DNA of 32,104 nt from contig JAFPZZ010000055.1 of assembly GCA_017417045.1 (NCBI GenBank), positions 1-32,104 on the forward strand, in the 5' to 3' direction. The translations under genes were made by a program, and so were the position numbers. Of the stretch, positions 13,989 through 22,589 are shown in pieces. The notes under the pieces were generated by a model. The model saw only the letters and a list, made by a program, of their open reading frames with translations. It had not been told where the DNA came from and did no database searches. How positions within the stretch are numbered: position 1 is the first letter of the stretch; every line of letters starts with the position of its first letter. The DNA is from Bacillota bacterium. Its GTDB lineage: Bacteria; Bacillota; Clostridia; Peptostreptococcales; Anaerovoracaceae.

Positions 13989-15098
13989 ATGGAAACAAGA
14001 CCCTATGTGCCCTGGGAGCTGATGAACAGCTTCATGATAGACGTGTTCAAAAAATACGGCGTGCCCGAAGAGGACGCCAGGATATGCGCCGACGTGCTTT
14101 TGGAGAGCGACAGGCGCGGCATCGAGAGCCACGGCTGCAACCGCTTCAAGCCCATCTACCTCGACCGCATCGAAAACGGCACCCTTCTCCCCGTCACCAA
14201 GATAGACATACTCAAGGAGACCCCGACCACTGTCGTCATGGACGCGAACAACGGCATGGGCATGGTCGCCTCCTACCGCATGATGGAAAAACTCATCGAA
14301 AAGGCGAAGACCTACGGCATGGCGGGCGGCGCGATCTGTAATTCCACCCACTACGGCATCGCCGGCTACTGGACGACCATGGCCGAAAAAGCCGGGATGA
14401 TAGGCGTCAGCGGCACGAACGCGAGGCCCTCAGTGGCTCCGACCTTCGGAGTGGAGCCCATGATGGGGACTAACCCCCTCACCTTCACCATGCCCACGGA
14501 CGAGGACTTCCCCTTCAACTTCGACTGCGCGACCTCCATAGTCCAGAACGGCAAGATAGAGTTCTACGAGCGCAGCGGCAAGCCGACCCCCGCGGGCCTC
14601 GTAGTCACGAAGGAAGGCGGCACCATGACCGACTCCGGCCAGATCCTCAAGGACATGCGCGCCGGAAAATGCGCCTTGCTCCCGATAGGCGGCCTCGGCG
14701 AGGAGACCGGCGGCTACAAGGGCTACGGTTTCACGACCATAGTCGAGATACTCTCCGCGGCCCTCTGCGGCGGCCCCTTCATGAAGGAGCTCAGCGGCAA
14801 GGATGAGAACGGAAACAACAGGATGTACCGCCTCGGGCACTTCTTCTTCGTGATCAACCCCGAGTTCTTCATGGGACTCGACACCTTTGAACACACTGCG
14901 GGAGGCATACTGAGAGGCCTCAGAGACTCCGAGAAGGCTCCCGGCGCCGAGCGCATCTACACCGCCGGCGAAAAGGAATGGCTCGCCTGGCAGGAGCGCA
15001 AGGACAAGGGCGTCCCCGTCGGAGAGTCCATACAGAAAGAGCTCACCGGACTGCGCGACAGGTTCGGACTGGATTATAAATTCCCGTTCGAGAGCTAG
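13989..15098 (+). CDS. Malate/L-lactate dehydrogenase family (Ldh2) oxidoreductase
   Basis: This 369-residue protein belongs to the Ldh2/YlbC/ComC family of NAD(P)-dependent 2-hydroxyacid dehydrogenases. They are unrelated to classical LDH and interconvert 2-oxo and 2-hydroxy acids (malate, lactate, ureidoglycolate and others). Seen: DRRGIESHGCNRF with the conserved His48, ICNSTHYGIAGYW, the GTNPLTFTMP motif, and GGYKGYGFTTIVEILSAALCG near the C-terminus. The start is chosen by GCGGAGG just upstream; the frame extends about 25 codons further but lacks a ribosome site. It converges on the dehydratase-like operon. If the two act together, this enzyme could provide or consume the 2-hydroxyacid of that pathway, but the opposite orientation means this is only a suggestion. 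Confidence 0.92.
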   Translation: METRPYVPWELMNSFMIDVFKKYGVPEEDARICADVLLESDRRGIESHGCNRFKPIYLDRIENGTLLPVTKIDILKETPTTVVMDANNGMGMVASYRMMEKLIEKAKTYGMAGGAICNSTHYGIAGYWTTMAEKAGMIGVSGTNARPSVAPTFGVEPMMGTNPLTFTMPTDEDFPFNFDCATSIVQNGKIEFYERSGKPTPAGLVVTKEGGTMTDSGQILKDMRAGKCALLPIGGLGEETGGYKGYGFTTIVEILSAALCGGPFMKELSGKDENGNNRMYRLGHFFFVINPEFFMGLDTFEHTAGGILRGLRDSEKAPGAERIYTAGEKEWLAWQERKDKGVPVGESIQKELTGLRDRFGLDYKFPFES

Positions 15099-15131
15099 CT
15101 TTCGTTAACGATCCGATCCATCAATGCAAAA

Positions 15132-15175
15132 AAGGGGCCGGCAGGATGAGTTAATACCCATCCTGCCGGCCCCTT
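15132..15175. terminator. Strong bidirectional terminator
   Basis: A 17-bp perfect stem (AAGGGGCCGGCAGGATG at 15132-15148 and its complement at 15159-15175) encloses a 10-base loop, between two convergent genes. The minus strand continues into a run of T (from the A-run at 15128-15133), so it terminates the long TRAP/CoA-transferase operon's opposing neighbour and any plus-strand read-through. Confidence 0.88.
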
Positions 15176-15201
15176 CTTGTTGGAGAAACCATGAAAACGT
15201 A

Positions 15202-16485
15202 TCAGTCTTTGTATTTTCTTCTCTCTGATTCAGGGACAGAGAGTATCCTCTCTTCTATGAATCTGGCGACCGCGGCCTCGTTTGCCTCCTCGTCCCAGTT
15301 TCGGGCGTCCACGTTGTCGCCCGAGAGCTCGAGATAAGGGATCCCCGCCTTCTCGAAGGCTATGGCTATGTCGGACTTGCCCCTGCCTGTGCCTATTCCA
15401 ACGGCGCCGTCGCACATGTAGTTCTTTGCTTCCTTGGCGAGCCAGTTGGGATCGAGCACGCCGAGCAGTATTTGCCTGCTCGCGAGAGCCCTCAGCGCGT
15501 TGCCCTTGATAGCGCGGTAGTAGCCGTCCGAGGGTATTGACATGTACATGGAAGCTACGAATACAGCGCCGTACTTCTCCATAAAGGCGTTGTAGAATTG
15601 GGTGTTGGACCACAGTCCCTGAGTCGCCCAGAAGAGTCTGATCTTCTCGTCCTTACAAACCGCAAAGCCGCTTTCGACCCTCTCCTTGACCTCCTCGTAG
15701 AGCCCCTTTGCCATATCCCTGACCTCGGGATTTCCCCTGTGCCACTGCATGGAGACGAGCGAGAACTGGTCTCTTATGCCGACGGGGCACGGTATCGTAT
15801 GGGCGCACAGATCCCTGGTCTTGCGGTAGTAATCCGCTTGCTCGTTGACGACCTCGAGCGTCCTTTCGAACTCATAGTAGTCGAAGGGCTTTCCCGTGAG
15901 GGTCTCGACGAAGCTTATCATCTCTCTGAGCTGCTGCTCTTTCAGATCGAGCACGTGCTTGGGAATGAGCTCATCCCAGTTATCCCTGCTCTTTTCCCAC
16001 CACTTCTCCGGCGCGGGCATGACGTCTTCGCCCACGCACTCGATCTCGAAGTACGGGCAGCCGAATTCCTTTGCCCAAAGCTCCTTGATCGAATTGGTCT
16101 GGTCGAGCTGAGGCGAGCCCACGATGAGGGTCGGCTTAGGGAGTCCTCCCCAGGGAGCCGTCTCGGGATCGTTCGCCACGGTGCAGGCTAGGCCCAGGGA
16201 ATAGTAATGGTCCATGTCGTAGCCGCGCTTTGCGAGAGCCTCGAAATACTGCTTCGACATCTTTTTCGCGGAGATCTGCGAAGACCACCACTGAGTGGTG
16301 ATGCAGGGGATCCCGAAGGTGACCATTATCTCTTCGGCTTCATCTACGTTGCAGACGCAGAACGGGCTGCCGCCCTTCACCTTCTCCTGAAGCTCCTGAA
16401 AGTGATTTGATTCCCATGCTTTAAGGGCATACACGGCCTTGAGCCTCTCGGTCTTCTTGGCATCCTTCTTTACTTCGTCAGCCAT
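15202..16485 (-). CDS. 2-hydroxyacyl-CoA dehydratase D-component-like subunit, divergent (large)
   Basis: This 427-residue protein belongs to the HgdB/BcrC/FldC family, whose members dehydrate 2-hydroxyacyl-CoA or reduce benzoyl-CoA using a [4Fe-4S] cluster in each subunit. The fold-typical stretches are present: CVCNVDEAEEIMVTFGIP (43-60), LIVGSPQLDQTNSIKELWAKEFGCPYFEIE (120-149), LTGKPFDYYEFERTLEVVNE (196-215), and CDGAVGIGTGRGKSDIAIAFEKAGIPYLELSGDNVDARNWDEE (358-400). Against the family pattern as I recall it, a first ligand-type Cys is kept (Cys101). The second is Leu/Asp (SPQLDQ) and the third lies in GTGRGK without Cys. It is the last gene of the operon, one base after its partner. The reaction may differ from that of the textbook dehydratases. 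Confidence 0.8.
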   Translation of the reverse strand: MADEVKKDAKKTERLKAVYALKAWESNHFQELQEKVKGGSPFCVCNVDEAEEIMVTFGIPCITTQWWSSQISAKKMSKQYFEALAKRGYDMDHYYSLGLACTVANDPETAPWGGLPKPTLIVGSPQLDQTNSIKELWAKEFGCPYFEIECVGEDVMPAPEKWWEKSRDNWDELIPKHVLDLKEQQLREMISFVETLTGKPFDYYEFERTLEVVNEQADYYRKTRDLCAHTIPCPVGIRDQFSLVSMQWHRGNPEVRDMAKGLYEEVKERVESGFAVCKDEKIRLFWATQGLWSNTQFYNAFMEKYGAVFVASMYMSIPSDGYYRAIKGNALRALASRQILLGVLDPNWLAKEAKNYMCDGAVGIGTGRGKSDIAIAFEKAGIPYLELSGDNVDARNWDEEANEAAVARFIEERILSVPESERRKYKD

Positions 16486-16486
16486 A

Positions 16487-17614
16487 TTATGCCTCCTCTC
16501 CGCTCAAGAAAGCAGTCACTGCGGTTTTGACCTCTTCAGGGTCGCCGACCGGATACTTCTGCTTCGTCAGATATAGTGTTGGGATACCCAGCTCCTCGGC
16601 CTTCTTCATCTGCTCGGGAACGTTCCACGCGTTCGGGTCGAACCTGATCGTGAAGAAGATCGCTGCCTCGGCGTCTGAACCGGCTATAGTCCTGCCGAAC
16701 ACCTCTGCCCTGTTTGCCAGGGTCCCTATATGGGGGCACGGAGTCTTGTGGTCGTACCTGTAGATGACGTCCTCGGTCACATCGTGGATGAGCTCCACCG
16801 GAGTGTCGGAAGCCCTGTTGCCCCAGCAGTTGTCGTCTGCCGTGACGACGCAGCCGCACGACTCGATGAGCTCGTAGAGCTGGGTATTGTCCTGAGGAGC
16901 GCCGGTGAAGAATACCCTCTTTCCGGGCAGCGCCTCAGCGCCGGCGAGCTGCTCGTTCAGGGACTTCAGCAGAGGATTGTAGACCTTCTTGTCCATGAAC
17001 ATGGATGCGCCGATGACGCAAAGGGCGTCGGCTCCGGAGATCTTCGCTTCTTTTCTCAGCTGCTGGAATTCCTTGAGCAGAGACCTGGTCTCGTTGCACA
17101 GCGTAACGGCGTCCGTCAGCGCCTCGTCGCTTATCGGCTTGCCGGACCACTTTTCAAGCTCCTCCTTGAACTCGAGCATCCTCGCCCTGTCGTAGTCGAA
17201 GCTGCTCATGTGCATGGAATGAGTGTGGTCAAGGAAATAGGTCTCGGGGATCGGGGCTGAAGGATCCTCCTTCTTCTTGTCCCTGAGCACGGAGTACATC
17301 TTGTGGACCGATCCTCTGGCGTGCGGCACGACGAGGTGATCCAGGAAAGAATAATCACCGTCTATGATGCTTGCAGCCATGGATACGGAGTAAGCCTCGG
17401 AGGGACCCATCTTGCTCATTCCCGCAACAGCGCTCTTTATGTCGTTGCCCGGCGCCGCGGGGATCCTGACGGGAAGGAAGCCGGCCGCGATGATGAATTC
17501 TTCGGGCACGCAGTTGCACACATAGCCGACGAGCTTTTTGCCTTCAGCCTGAGCCTCTTTCGCAAAAGCCTTGCTGTCGCTATAGTACTTTTTGAAAATA
17601 TCTAATTCCTTCAT
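16487..17614 (-). CDS. 2-hydroxyacyl-CoA dehydratase D-component-like subunit, divergent (small)
   Basis: This 375-residue protein is the likely partner of the gene just downstream. The family outline is clear: GKKLVGYVCNCVPEEFIIAAGFLPVRI (25-51), DYSFLDHLVVPHARGSVHK (87-105), SGKPISDEALTDAVTLCNETR (157-177), VFFTGAPQDNTQLYELIESCGCVVTADDNCWGNR (234-267), and IFFTIRFDPNAWNVPEQMKKAEELGIPTLYL (319-349). At the three places where relatives carry cluster-binding cysteines it has AYSVSM, PHARGS and RFDPN, so all three ligands appear lost. Cys263, conserved in a different position, is kept. The family call is secure; the catalytic role is not. No activator ATPase (HgdC/FldI type) is found in the window. 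Confidence 0.82.
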   Translation of the reverse strand: MKELDIFKKYYSDSKAFAKEAQAEGKKLVGYVCNCVPEEFIIAAGFLPVRIPAAPGNDIKSAVAGMSKMGPSEAYSVSMAASIIDGDYSFLDHLVVPHARGSVHKMYSVLRDKKKEDPSAPIPETYFLDHTHSMHMSSFDYDRARMLEFKEELEKWSGKPISDEALTDAVTLCNETRSLLKEFQQLRKEAKISGADALCVIGASMFMDKKVYNPLLKSLNEQLAGAEALPGKRVFFTGAPQDNTQLYELIESCGCVVTADDNCWGNRASDTPVELIHDVTEDVIYRYDHKTPCPHIGTLANRAEVFGRTIAGSDAEAAIFFTIRFDPNAWNVPEQMKKAEELGIPTLYLTKQKYPVGDPEEVKTAVTAFLSGEEA

Positions 17615-17642
17615 TCTTTACTCCTCGTTAGCTGAGCGGCTC

Positions 17643-18779
17643 TTATTCGGTGATCAGGATCATCTCGTCGTTCTCGATCCTGAACTCGGCGTTGAGCCAC
17701 TCGTGCTCGATGCCGGCCTTTACGTAGTCGACCACCTGATCGAAGAGCTCCTCGCCTTCATGCAGCATCTGCGGGCGGTTGTCGCCGTTGATGTACAGGG
17801 GAACGAGGGCGTAGGTGATCTTGTCTCCATCGAGCGTGATCTTGAGGGCCACGGCGTTTCTGGAATCCTTTGGGAACGCATAGAGGGGGTGCTCCATATC
17901 CTGCTTCCAGCGGTAGGGCTTGAAGGTGAAGAAACCGTTCATCTTGTCTCCGGCGATGACCTTGAAGGGCACGTCGCCGATAGCGAAGTTGCCTATGCTG
18001 TAGAATATGGGCTTGCCCTTGTATACTTCGGTACCCTTAACGAGGTGGGCGTGATGTCCTATGACGGCGTCCGCGCCGAAATCGATCATCTTATGGCCGA
18101 GCTGGAACTGGTAGTCGGCGATGAAATAAGGCATGAAGTGGACGCCCCAGTGAACGATGACGAACACCAGATCGCATTCCTTTTTCATGGCCTTTATCTG
18201 CTGTTCCATGGCGTCGACGTCTTCCTGCACGGGGATATCGACGATCTCGGGCGGGGTGCCGGGCTGCCAGTCGAACTGCCTGTAGTAGGTGTTCACGCGC
18301 AGCGGATTCGCGCCGCCGTGTCCAGGCTCGCAGGCGTAGCCTCTGGGAAGGACGGAGCAGTAATCCAGAAAGGCTATCTTCTTTCCGTTTGCTTCAAGGA
18401 TATAGGGTTTGGAAGCCTCTTCCGGCTCCATGCCGGCGCCTATCATCGGGACGCCTACAGAGGCCATGCAGTCTATGGTCTCCTTCATGGCAAGTTCGGA
18501 CTGATCGAGGATATGGTTGGTCGCAAACGTTAGAAGATCGAAATTAGCGCATTCCTTGCCCAGCACTCCGGCGTGAGCGGGGTCGCCGCCTTTGGCGCCG
18601 CGGGGCTTGGGATATGCGAATACCTGCGCGGTGCAGTGCTCCGCGAGTATCTCTTCCATCTGGCCTATTCTGAAGTCTACGGACTTGAGAAGGGGCTGGA
18701 CGAGCTCAAACTTCTCCTCGGGATTGGTCTTAGCAAGAGAAACGTCTCCCGTTACGAGGATCTTATATTCTTTTCCCAT
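17643..18779 (-). CDS. CapA-family protein (PGA_cap metallophosphatase fold), no signal peptide
   Basis: This 378-residue protein has the CapA/PGA_cap domain known from poly-gamma-glutamate capsule synthesis, which has a calcineurin-like fold. Seen: KILVTGDVSLAK at the N-terminus, a family-like NFDLLTFATNHILDQSELAMKETID, VFVIVHWGVHFMPY, AVIGHHAHLVKGTEVYKGKPIFYSIGNFAIGD. CapA proteins are normally exported or membrane-bound, but this one starts at MGKEYKILVTG with no signal peptide or membrane helix, so it is probably cytosolic. It sits 9 bases after a CoA-transferase and 28 before a dehydratase-like subunit, inside a catabolic operon with no capB/capC. A hydrolase on a pathway intermediate is one possibility. 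The molecular function is unknown. Confidence 0.85.
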   Translation of the reverse strand: MGKEYKILVTGDVSLAKTNPEEKFELVQPLLKSVDFRIGQMEEILAEHCTAQVFAYPKPRGAKGGDPAHAGVLGKECANFDLLTFATNHILDQSELAMKETIDCMASVGVPMIGAGMEPEEASKPYILEANGKKIAFLDYCSVLPRGYACEPGHGGANPLRVNTYYRQFDWQPGTPPEIVDIPVQEDVDAMEQQIKAMKKECDLVFVIVHWGVHFMPYFIADYQFQLGHKMIDFGADAVIGHHAHLVKGTEVYKGKPIFYSIGNFAIGDVPFKVIAGDKMNGFFTFKPYRWKQDMEHPLYAFPKDSRNAVALKITLDGDKITYALVPLYINGDNRPQMLHEGEELFDQVVDYVKAGIEHEWLNAEFRIENDEMILITE

Positions 18780-18788
18780 AGCAGTCTC

Positions 18789-20024
18789 CTATCTGAATAC
18801 TTCAGCGTCTATGTATTCCTGATATTTCTCATCGGACATGCCGAGCACTTCTTTACATACCCACTCGTTATCCTCTCCTATGCAGGGGGCGTAGCCTTCA
18901 AGGGGCTTGCAGCTCATGAACTTGGTGGCCGGACCGAATCTGATGGCGTCTCCCATCTCAGTGTTTCCGGTGTTCATGAAGAAGTGGCGCGCCTCGAAAT
19001 GCGGATCCTCGAGCACGGTCTTGCCGTTATGGACGAAGCCCGCGCCTATGCCGGCTGCCTGCAGCTTCTTCTGAAGCTCTATGCCGTCAAAGCCCTTAGT
19101 CCAGGTATCTACGAGCGCGTCGAGCTCATCCTCGTTGGCCTTTCTGTCAGCGAGAGTCGCGAATTTGGGATCGTTTACCCAGTCCTGTCCGCAGAGCTTC
19201 TTGAAGCTCTCCCACTCCTCCTCGGTGAAGACCTCTATGGCGATCCAGTTGTCGTCGCCGGCAGGGCCGCCCGCAGCGGTCCTGTACACGCCGTGGGGAG
19301 CTCCGTACGGATCTCTGTTTCCGTTGAGCTCGGTCAGGTGGTGGTTTACGGTCCAGTCGAGCTGGGGAACGGACAGCAGCTGCATCGAGGATTCGAGCTG
19401 AGACTGATCGATGTAGGTGCCCTCGCCTGTGAGCCTTCTGTGCTCGAGAGCGGCCAGTATGGCTATGATCTCATGCACGGGGGCTATGCAGTCTGTGTAT
19501 GCCTGATGAGGCGGAATGGGCTCTCTGTCGGGCCATCCTGTGATGGAGGTCCAGCCGCCGAGGGCGGAGAGATGGAGGCCGAAACCGCTCATCTTGTTTC
19601 TGGGGCCGGTCTGACCCTGCATGCAGGAGCTGACCATGATTATGTCAGGATTGATCTCCTTCATCTTCTCATAATCGAGTCCCCACTTGGCCATTGCTCC
19701 GGGGCGCATGTTCTCACACACGATGTCGGCTTCAGCGATGAGGGGCTTTACGATCTCGAGGGATCTGGGGTTCTTCATGTCCAGCCTGAGGCTCTTCTTG
19801 TTGGAATTGAGCATATTGAACATGTAGCCCGAGTTGAGGGTCGGCCTCGTCCCCTTGGGAGCTGAGAATGGAGGCGCGAGCCTGAACGGATCCGGGGCGA
19901 GCCCGGACTCGCATCTGAGCACCGTGGCGCCGTAATCGGCAAAGAAGCTCGTGGCCCAGGGGCCGGCTCCTACCCAGTGGAAGTCGAGGATCTTTATTCC
20001 TTCAAGCGGCAGTCTATTACTCAT
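18789..20024 (-). CDS. Class III CoA-transferase (CaiB/BaiF/Frc family)
   Basis: This 411-residue cytosolic enzyme transfers CoA between carboxylic acids through an aspartyl-CoA thioester. Seen: N-terminal GIKILDFHWVGAGPWATSFFADYGATVLRCES, NSNKKSLRLDMKNPRSLEIVKPLIAEADIVCENMRPG (73-109), the expected catalytic Asp178 in AYTDCIAPVHEIIAILAAL, and EGTYIDQSQLESSMQLL. Its start codon overlaps the stop of the preceding CoA-transferase by one base, so the two are translationally coupled. The upstream neighbour lacks the Asp, which suggests a heteromeric enzyme in which this is the active subunit. The acyl substrate cannot be inferred from the sequence. Confidence 0.92.
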   Translation of the reverse strand: MSNRLPLEGIKILDFHWVGAGPWATSFFADYGATVLRCESGLAPDPFRLAPPFSAPKGTRPTLNSGYMFNMLNSNKKSLRLDMKNPRSLEIVKPLIAEADIVCENMRPGAMAKWGLDYEKMKEINPDIIMVSSCMQGQTGPRNKMSGFGLHLSALGGWTSITGWPDREPIPPHQAYTDCIAPVHEIIAILAALEHRRLTGEGTYIDQSQLESSMQLLSVPQLDWTVNHHLTELNGNRDPYGAPHGVYRTAAGGPAGDDNWIAIEVFTEEEWESFKKLCGQDWVNDPKFATLADRKANEDELDALVDTWTKGFDGIELQKKLQAAGIGAGFVHNGKTVLEDPHFEARHFFMNTGNTEMGDAIRFGPATKFMSCKPLEGYAPCIGEDNEWVCKEVLGMSDEKYQEYIDAEVFR

Positions 20025-21253
20025 CAGATGATGCCTCCTTCCTTAAGGGTCGCGATGTCCTTATCGCCGTAGCCGAGGGATCTGAGTATCTCCTCGTTAT
20101 TCTCTCCTATATGAGGGGCTCTGCCCGTTATGTGGTAGAGCTCGCTTGAAGTCTTGAACGGGTTTCCGGGATAGATGAATCTCTTTCCGAGATCCTCGTG
20201 CTCGACCTCTTCGAAGAAGCCGCGGGCTATTAGCTGCTCGTCATTTATGAGGTCTTCGCAGTTCTGCACCGGGGTGAGGTCGTAGCGCCTCTTAAGCGCC
20301 TCTTCGAAGAGCTCCTTTTTGGTGTGCTTTTTGAAGAACTGGGCCCATACGTCTTCGATATGGCCTATCTCTTCATCCGCCATGTCGTAGAGGGGAAGGT
20401 CGTCCCAGTCATAGTGATTGATGGTCTCTACGCCCGGTTCGCCGAGCTCCGTCATCCATTCGACCAGCGGCTTGAGCGTCCTGGACTGCTTGTTGTTGAC
20501 GAGTCTCATAGCTACCATGCCGTCTTTGCACTCCCAGACCTGGCGCAGGAGCTTGACTCCTCTGTAGGACTTGGAGCCTACCCTCTTCTGGATATTGTGC
20601 TCATAAGTCCAGCCGAGAGGCTCGTACATCATGAGATGCCCGGTGGCCTCCATCGCGGCGCAGTCTACGTGATCGCCCTCGCCCGTAGCGTTCCTGCCGT
20701 AAAGGGCAGCGAGCGTTCCGGCGCAGGCCATGAGGCTGGTGTGAAGGAAGGTCTGGGGCGTGTTGAGCCTGTTCGGCGCCCTGTCGGGATATCCCTGAGA
20801 GTACATAACGCCGCCAAGTGCCCAGAGGACAAGGTCTCCGCCCTTATAGCCTTCGTCTACGTAGGGTCCGTACTGTCCAAAGGGGGTTATCGAGGTCAGG
20901 ACTATGCCCTTGTTGATCTTCTTCAGATCTTCATATCCGAGCCCGAGGCTGTCAAGATAGCCGGGGGCATAGGTCTCTATGACGGCATCCGCGTCCTTTG
21001 CGAGCTTCAGAAAAACTTCCTTGCCTTCAGGGGTCGTTATATCCAGGGTCATGCCCTTCTTACTGGTATTGAAGGCCCACCAGGTAAGAGAATTCTCTGG
21101 ATCCGGTTCGTTGTTGTAGAAGGGGCCAACCGACCTCGCGTGATCTCCGCCGGGCCTTTCGATCTGTATGACCTGGCAGCCAAGGTCCGCGAGGATCTTG
21201 GAAGTCAGCTGACCTCTTTCATCGCTGAGGTCGAGTATCTTATATCTGATCAT
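20024..21253 (-). CDS. Class III CoA-transferase homologue lacking the catalytic Asp
   Basis: This 409-residue CaiB/BaiF family protein has an unusual active site. Seen: YKILDLSDERGQLTSKILADLGCQVIQIERPGG (4-36), NTSKKGMTLDITTPEGKEVFLKLAKDADAVIETYAPGYLDSLGLGYEDL (62-110), GDHVDCAAMEATGHLM. Aligning the helix that ends in LAAL with the two other CoA-transferases here puts Phe169 (NTPQTFLHTSLMACAGTLAAL) where they have Asp. His171 is two residues later. The N-terminus is also short. It overlaps the next gene by one base (TGATG), so the products probably form a complex. As I recall, benzylsuccinate CoA-transferase (BbsE/BbsF) also uses one Asp-containing and one Asp-less subunit. Confidence 0.88.
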   Translation of the reverse strand: MIRYKILDLSDERGQLTSKILADLGCQVIQIERPGGDHARSVGPFYNNEPDPENSLTWWAFNTSKKGMTLDITTPEGKEVFLKLAKDADAVIETYAPGYLDSLGLGYEDLKKINKGIVLTSITPFGQYGPYVDEGYKGGDLVLWALGGVMYSQGYPDRAPNRLNTPQTFLHTSLMACAGTLAALYGRNATGEGDHVDCAAMEATGHLMMYEPLGWTYEHNIQKRVGSKSYRGVKLLRQVWECKDGMVAMRLVNNKQSRTLKPLVEWMTELGEPGVETINHYDWDDLPLYDMADEEIGHIEDVWAQFFKKHTKKELFEEALKRRYDLTPVQNCEDLINDEQLIARGFFEEVEHEDLGKRFIYPGNPFKTSSELYHITGRAPHIGENNEEILRSLGYGDKDIATLKEGGII

Positions 21254-21280
21254 ATCTGTTTTTCTCCTGTAAAACGCGGC

Positions 21281-22570
21281 CTATATCAGACAGGTGCACA
21301 GCCCCGGGAAGATGAAGAGCAGTACTACGACGACCAGCATCGCGATCATATAAGGAATGACTCCGAGGAAGATATCCTTGGTCTCGAGCTGCGGTACCAT
21401 GCCCTTGATCATAAAGAGGTTTACCGCAAACGGCGGCGAGATAACACCGATCGCCATCATAATCGATACGAGTACTCCGAACCAGACCATGTTCACGTTA
21501 AGCGCATAGAGGGCCGGTTTGAGTATGGGGAGCACTATCATCATTACGGCCATTCCGTCGAAGAACACGCCTGCGACGAAGAACATAAAGCAGATGACAG
21601 CGCAGACGCCCATAGCACCCATATCTAGGCCGGTTATTGCGGCCGAGACCTTCTGCGGAAGCCCGATGAGAGCGAGGAAGTTTCCGAAAAGCGAAGCGGA
21701 AGCGACCAGGATGCCCAGTGTGCAGGTGGAGCGAGCGGTCCTCATGCAGATCTGCTTTAAGGTCTTGAAGTTCAGTTTGCGATAGTAGACTCCGGCGATT
21801 ACGAGTGCTACGAAGGACGCGACTCCTGCGGCCTCAGTGGGGGTGCATACGCCGGTATAGATCGTGACCATTACGGCCCCGACCAGCACGACCGCCGGCC
21901 ATATCTTGGCAAGCGAAGACCATCTCTCCTCCCAGGTCGCCTCTTCCTTTCCTGGAGCCGAGTCGGGTTTGATCCTGACCATGATGAATACTGTGGTCGC
22001 GAGAGCGAACGCAAGCAAAAGGCCCGGGATGATGCCGGCTATGAAGAGCTTTCCTACAGAGGTATCCGTCAGCCATCCGTAGAGGATGAAGCCCTGTGAC
22101 GGAGGGATGATGAAAGCGAGACCCGACGCGCAGGCCACGGAGCCCACGGCGAGCCTCGGGGAGTATTTGCGGTCGAGCATCTCGGGGATGGCCATGGAGC
22201 CGATGCCTCCTATGGAAGCGGACATGGAGCCCGAGAGCGCGCCCATCATGGTGCATGCACCTATAGATGCGATAGCCAGCGGCGCGGGGAGCTTATTCAG
22301 CCATTTCTGCGCCGCTGTGAAAATATCTTTCGCGAGGCCTATGGCCATTATGGCCTCAGCCATGAAGATAAAGAGCGGTACCGAAAGAAGCGTGAAATTG
22401 TTCAGGTGGCCGATGATGTTCATGGGGATGAGCGTCAAAGCGGCGGATCCTCTCAGGGCGATGAGCCCGATGGCGCCGGATAGCCCCAGCGACACGAAGA
22501 TGGGAACGCCGATGATGATGAACAGCACCATGAACCCAAGGACCAATATTGTGGCAAATAGTTGTGTCAT
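21281..22570 (-). CDS. dctM: TRAP transporter large permease, DctM type
   Basis: This 429-residue integral membrane protein is the transport channel of a TRAP importer. Roughly twelve hydrophobic helices are visible, including the family-typical FTLLSVPLFIFMAEAIM and the stretch GACTMMGALSGSMSASIGGIGSMAIPEM (105-132), with the SGSxxA core motif. GLAFIIPPSQGFILYGWLTDTSVGKLFIAGIIPGLL and VCTPTEAAGVASF follow, also characteristic of DctM. TRAP systems use an ion gradient to import carboxylates. It lies 28 bases before the CoA-transferase pair, so uptake and CoA activation are coupled genetically. Confidence 0.96.
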   Translation of the reverse strand: MTQLFATILVLGFMVLFIIIGVPIFVSLGLSGAIGLIALRGSAALTLIPMNIIGHLNNFTLLSVPLFIFMAEAIMAIGLAKDIFTAAQKWLNKLPAPLAIASIGACTMMGALSGSMSASIGGIGSMAIPEMLDRKYSPRLAVGSVACASGLAFIIPPSQGFILYGWLTDTSVGKLFIAGIIPGLLLAFALATTVFIMVRIKPDSAPGKEEATWEERWSSLAKIWPAVVLVGAVMVTIYTGVCTPTEAAGVASFVALVIAGVYYRKLNFKTLKQICMRTARSTCTLGILVASASLFGNFLALIGLPQKVSAAITGLDMGAMGVCAVICFMFFVAGVFFDGMAVMMIVLPILKPALYALNVNMVWFGVLVSIMMAIGVISPPFAVNLFMIKGMVPQLETKDIFLGVIPYMIAMLVVVVLLFIFPGLCTCLI

Positions 22571-22589
22571 GATCGTTTCTCCTTAACTG

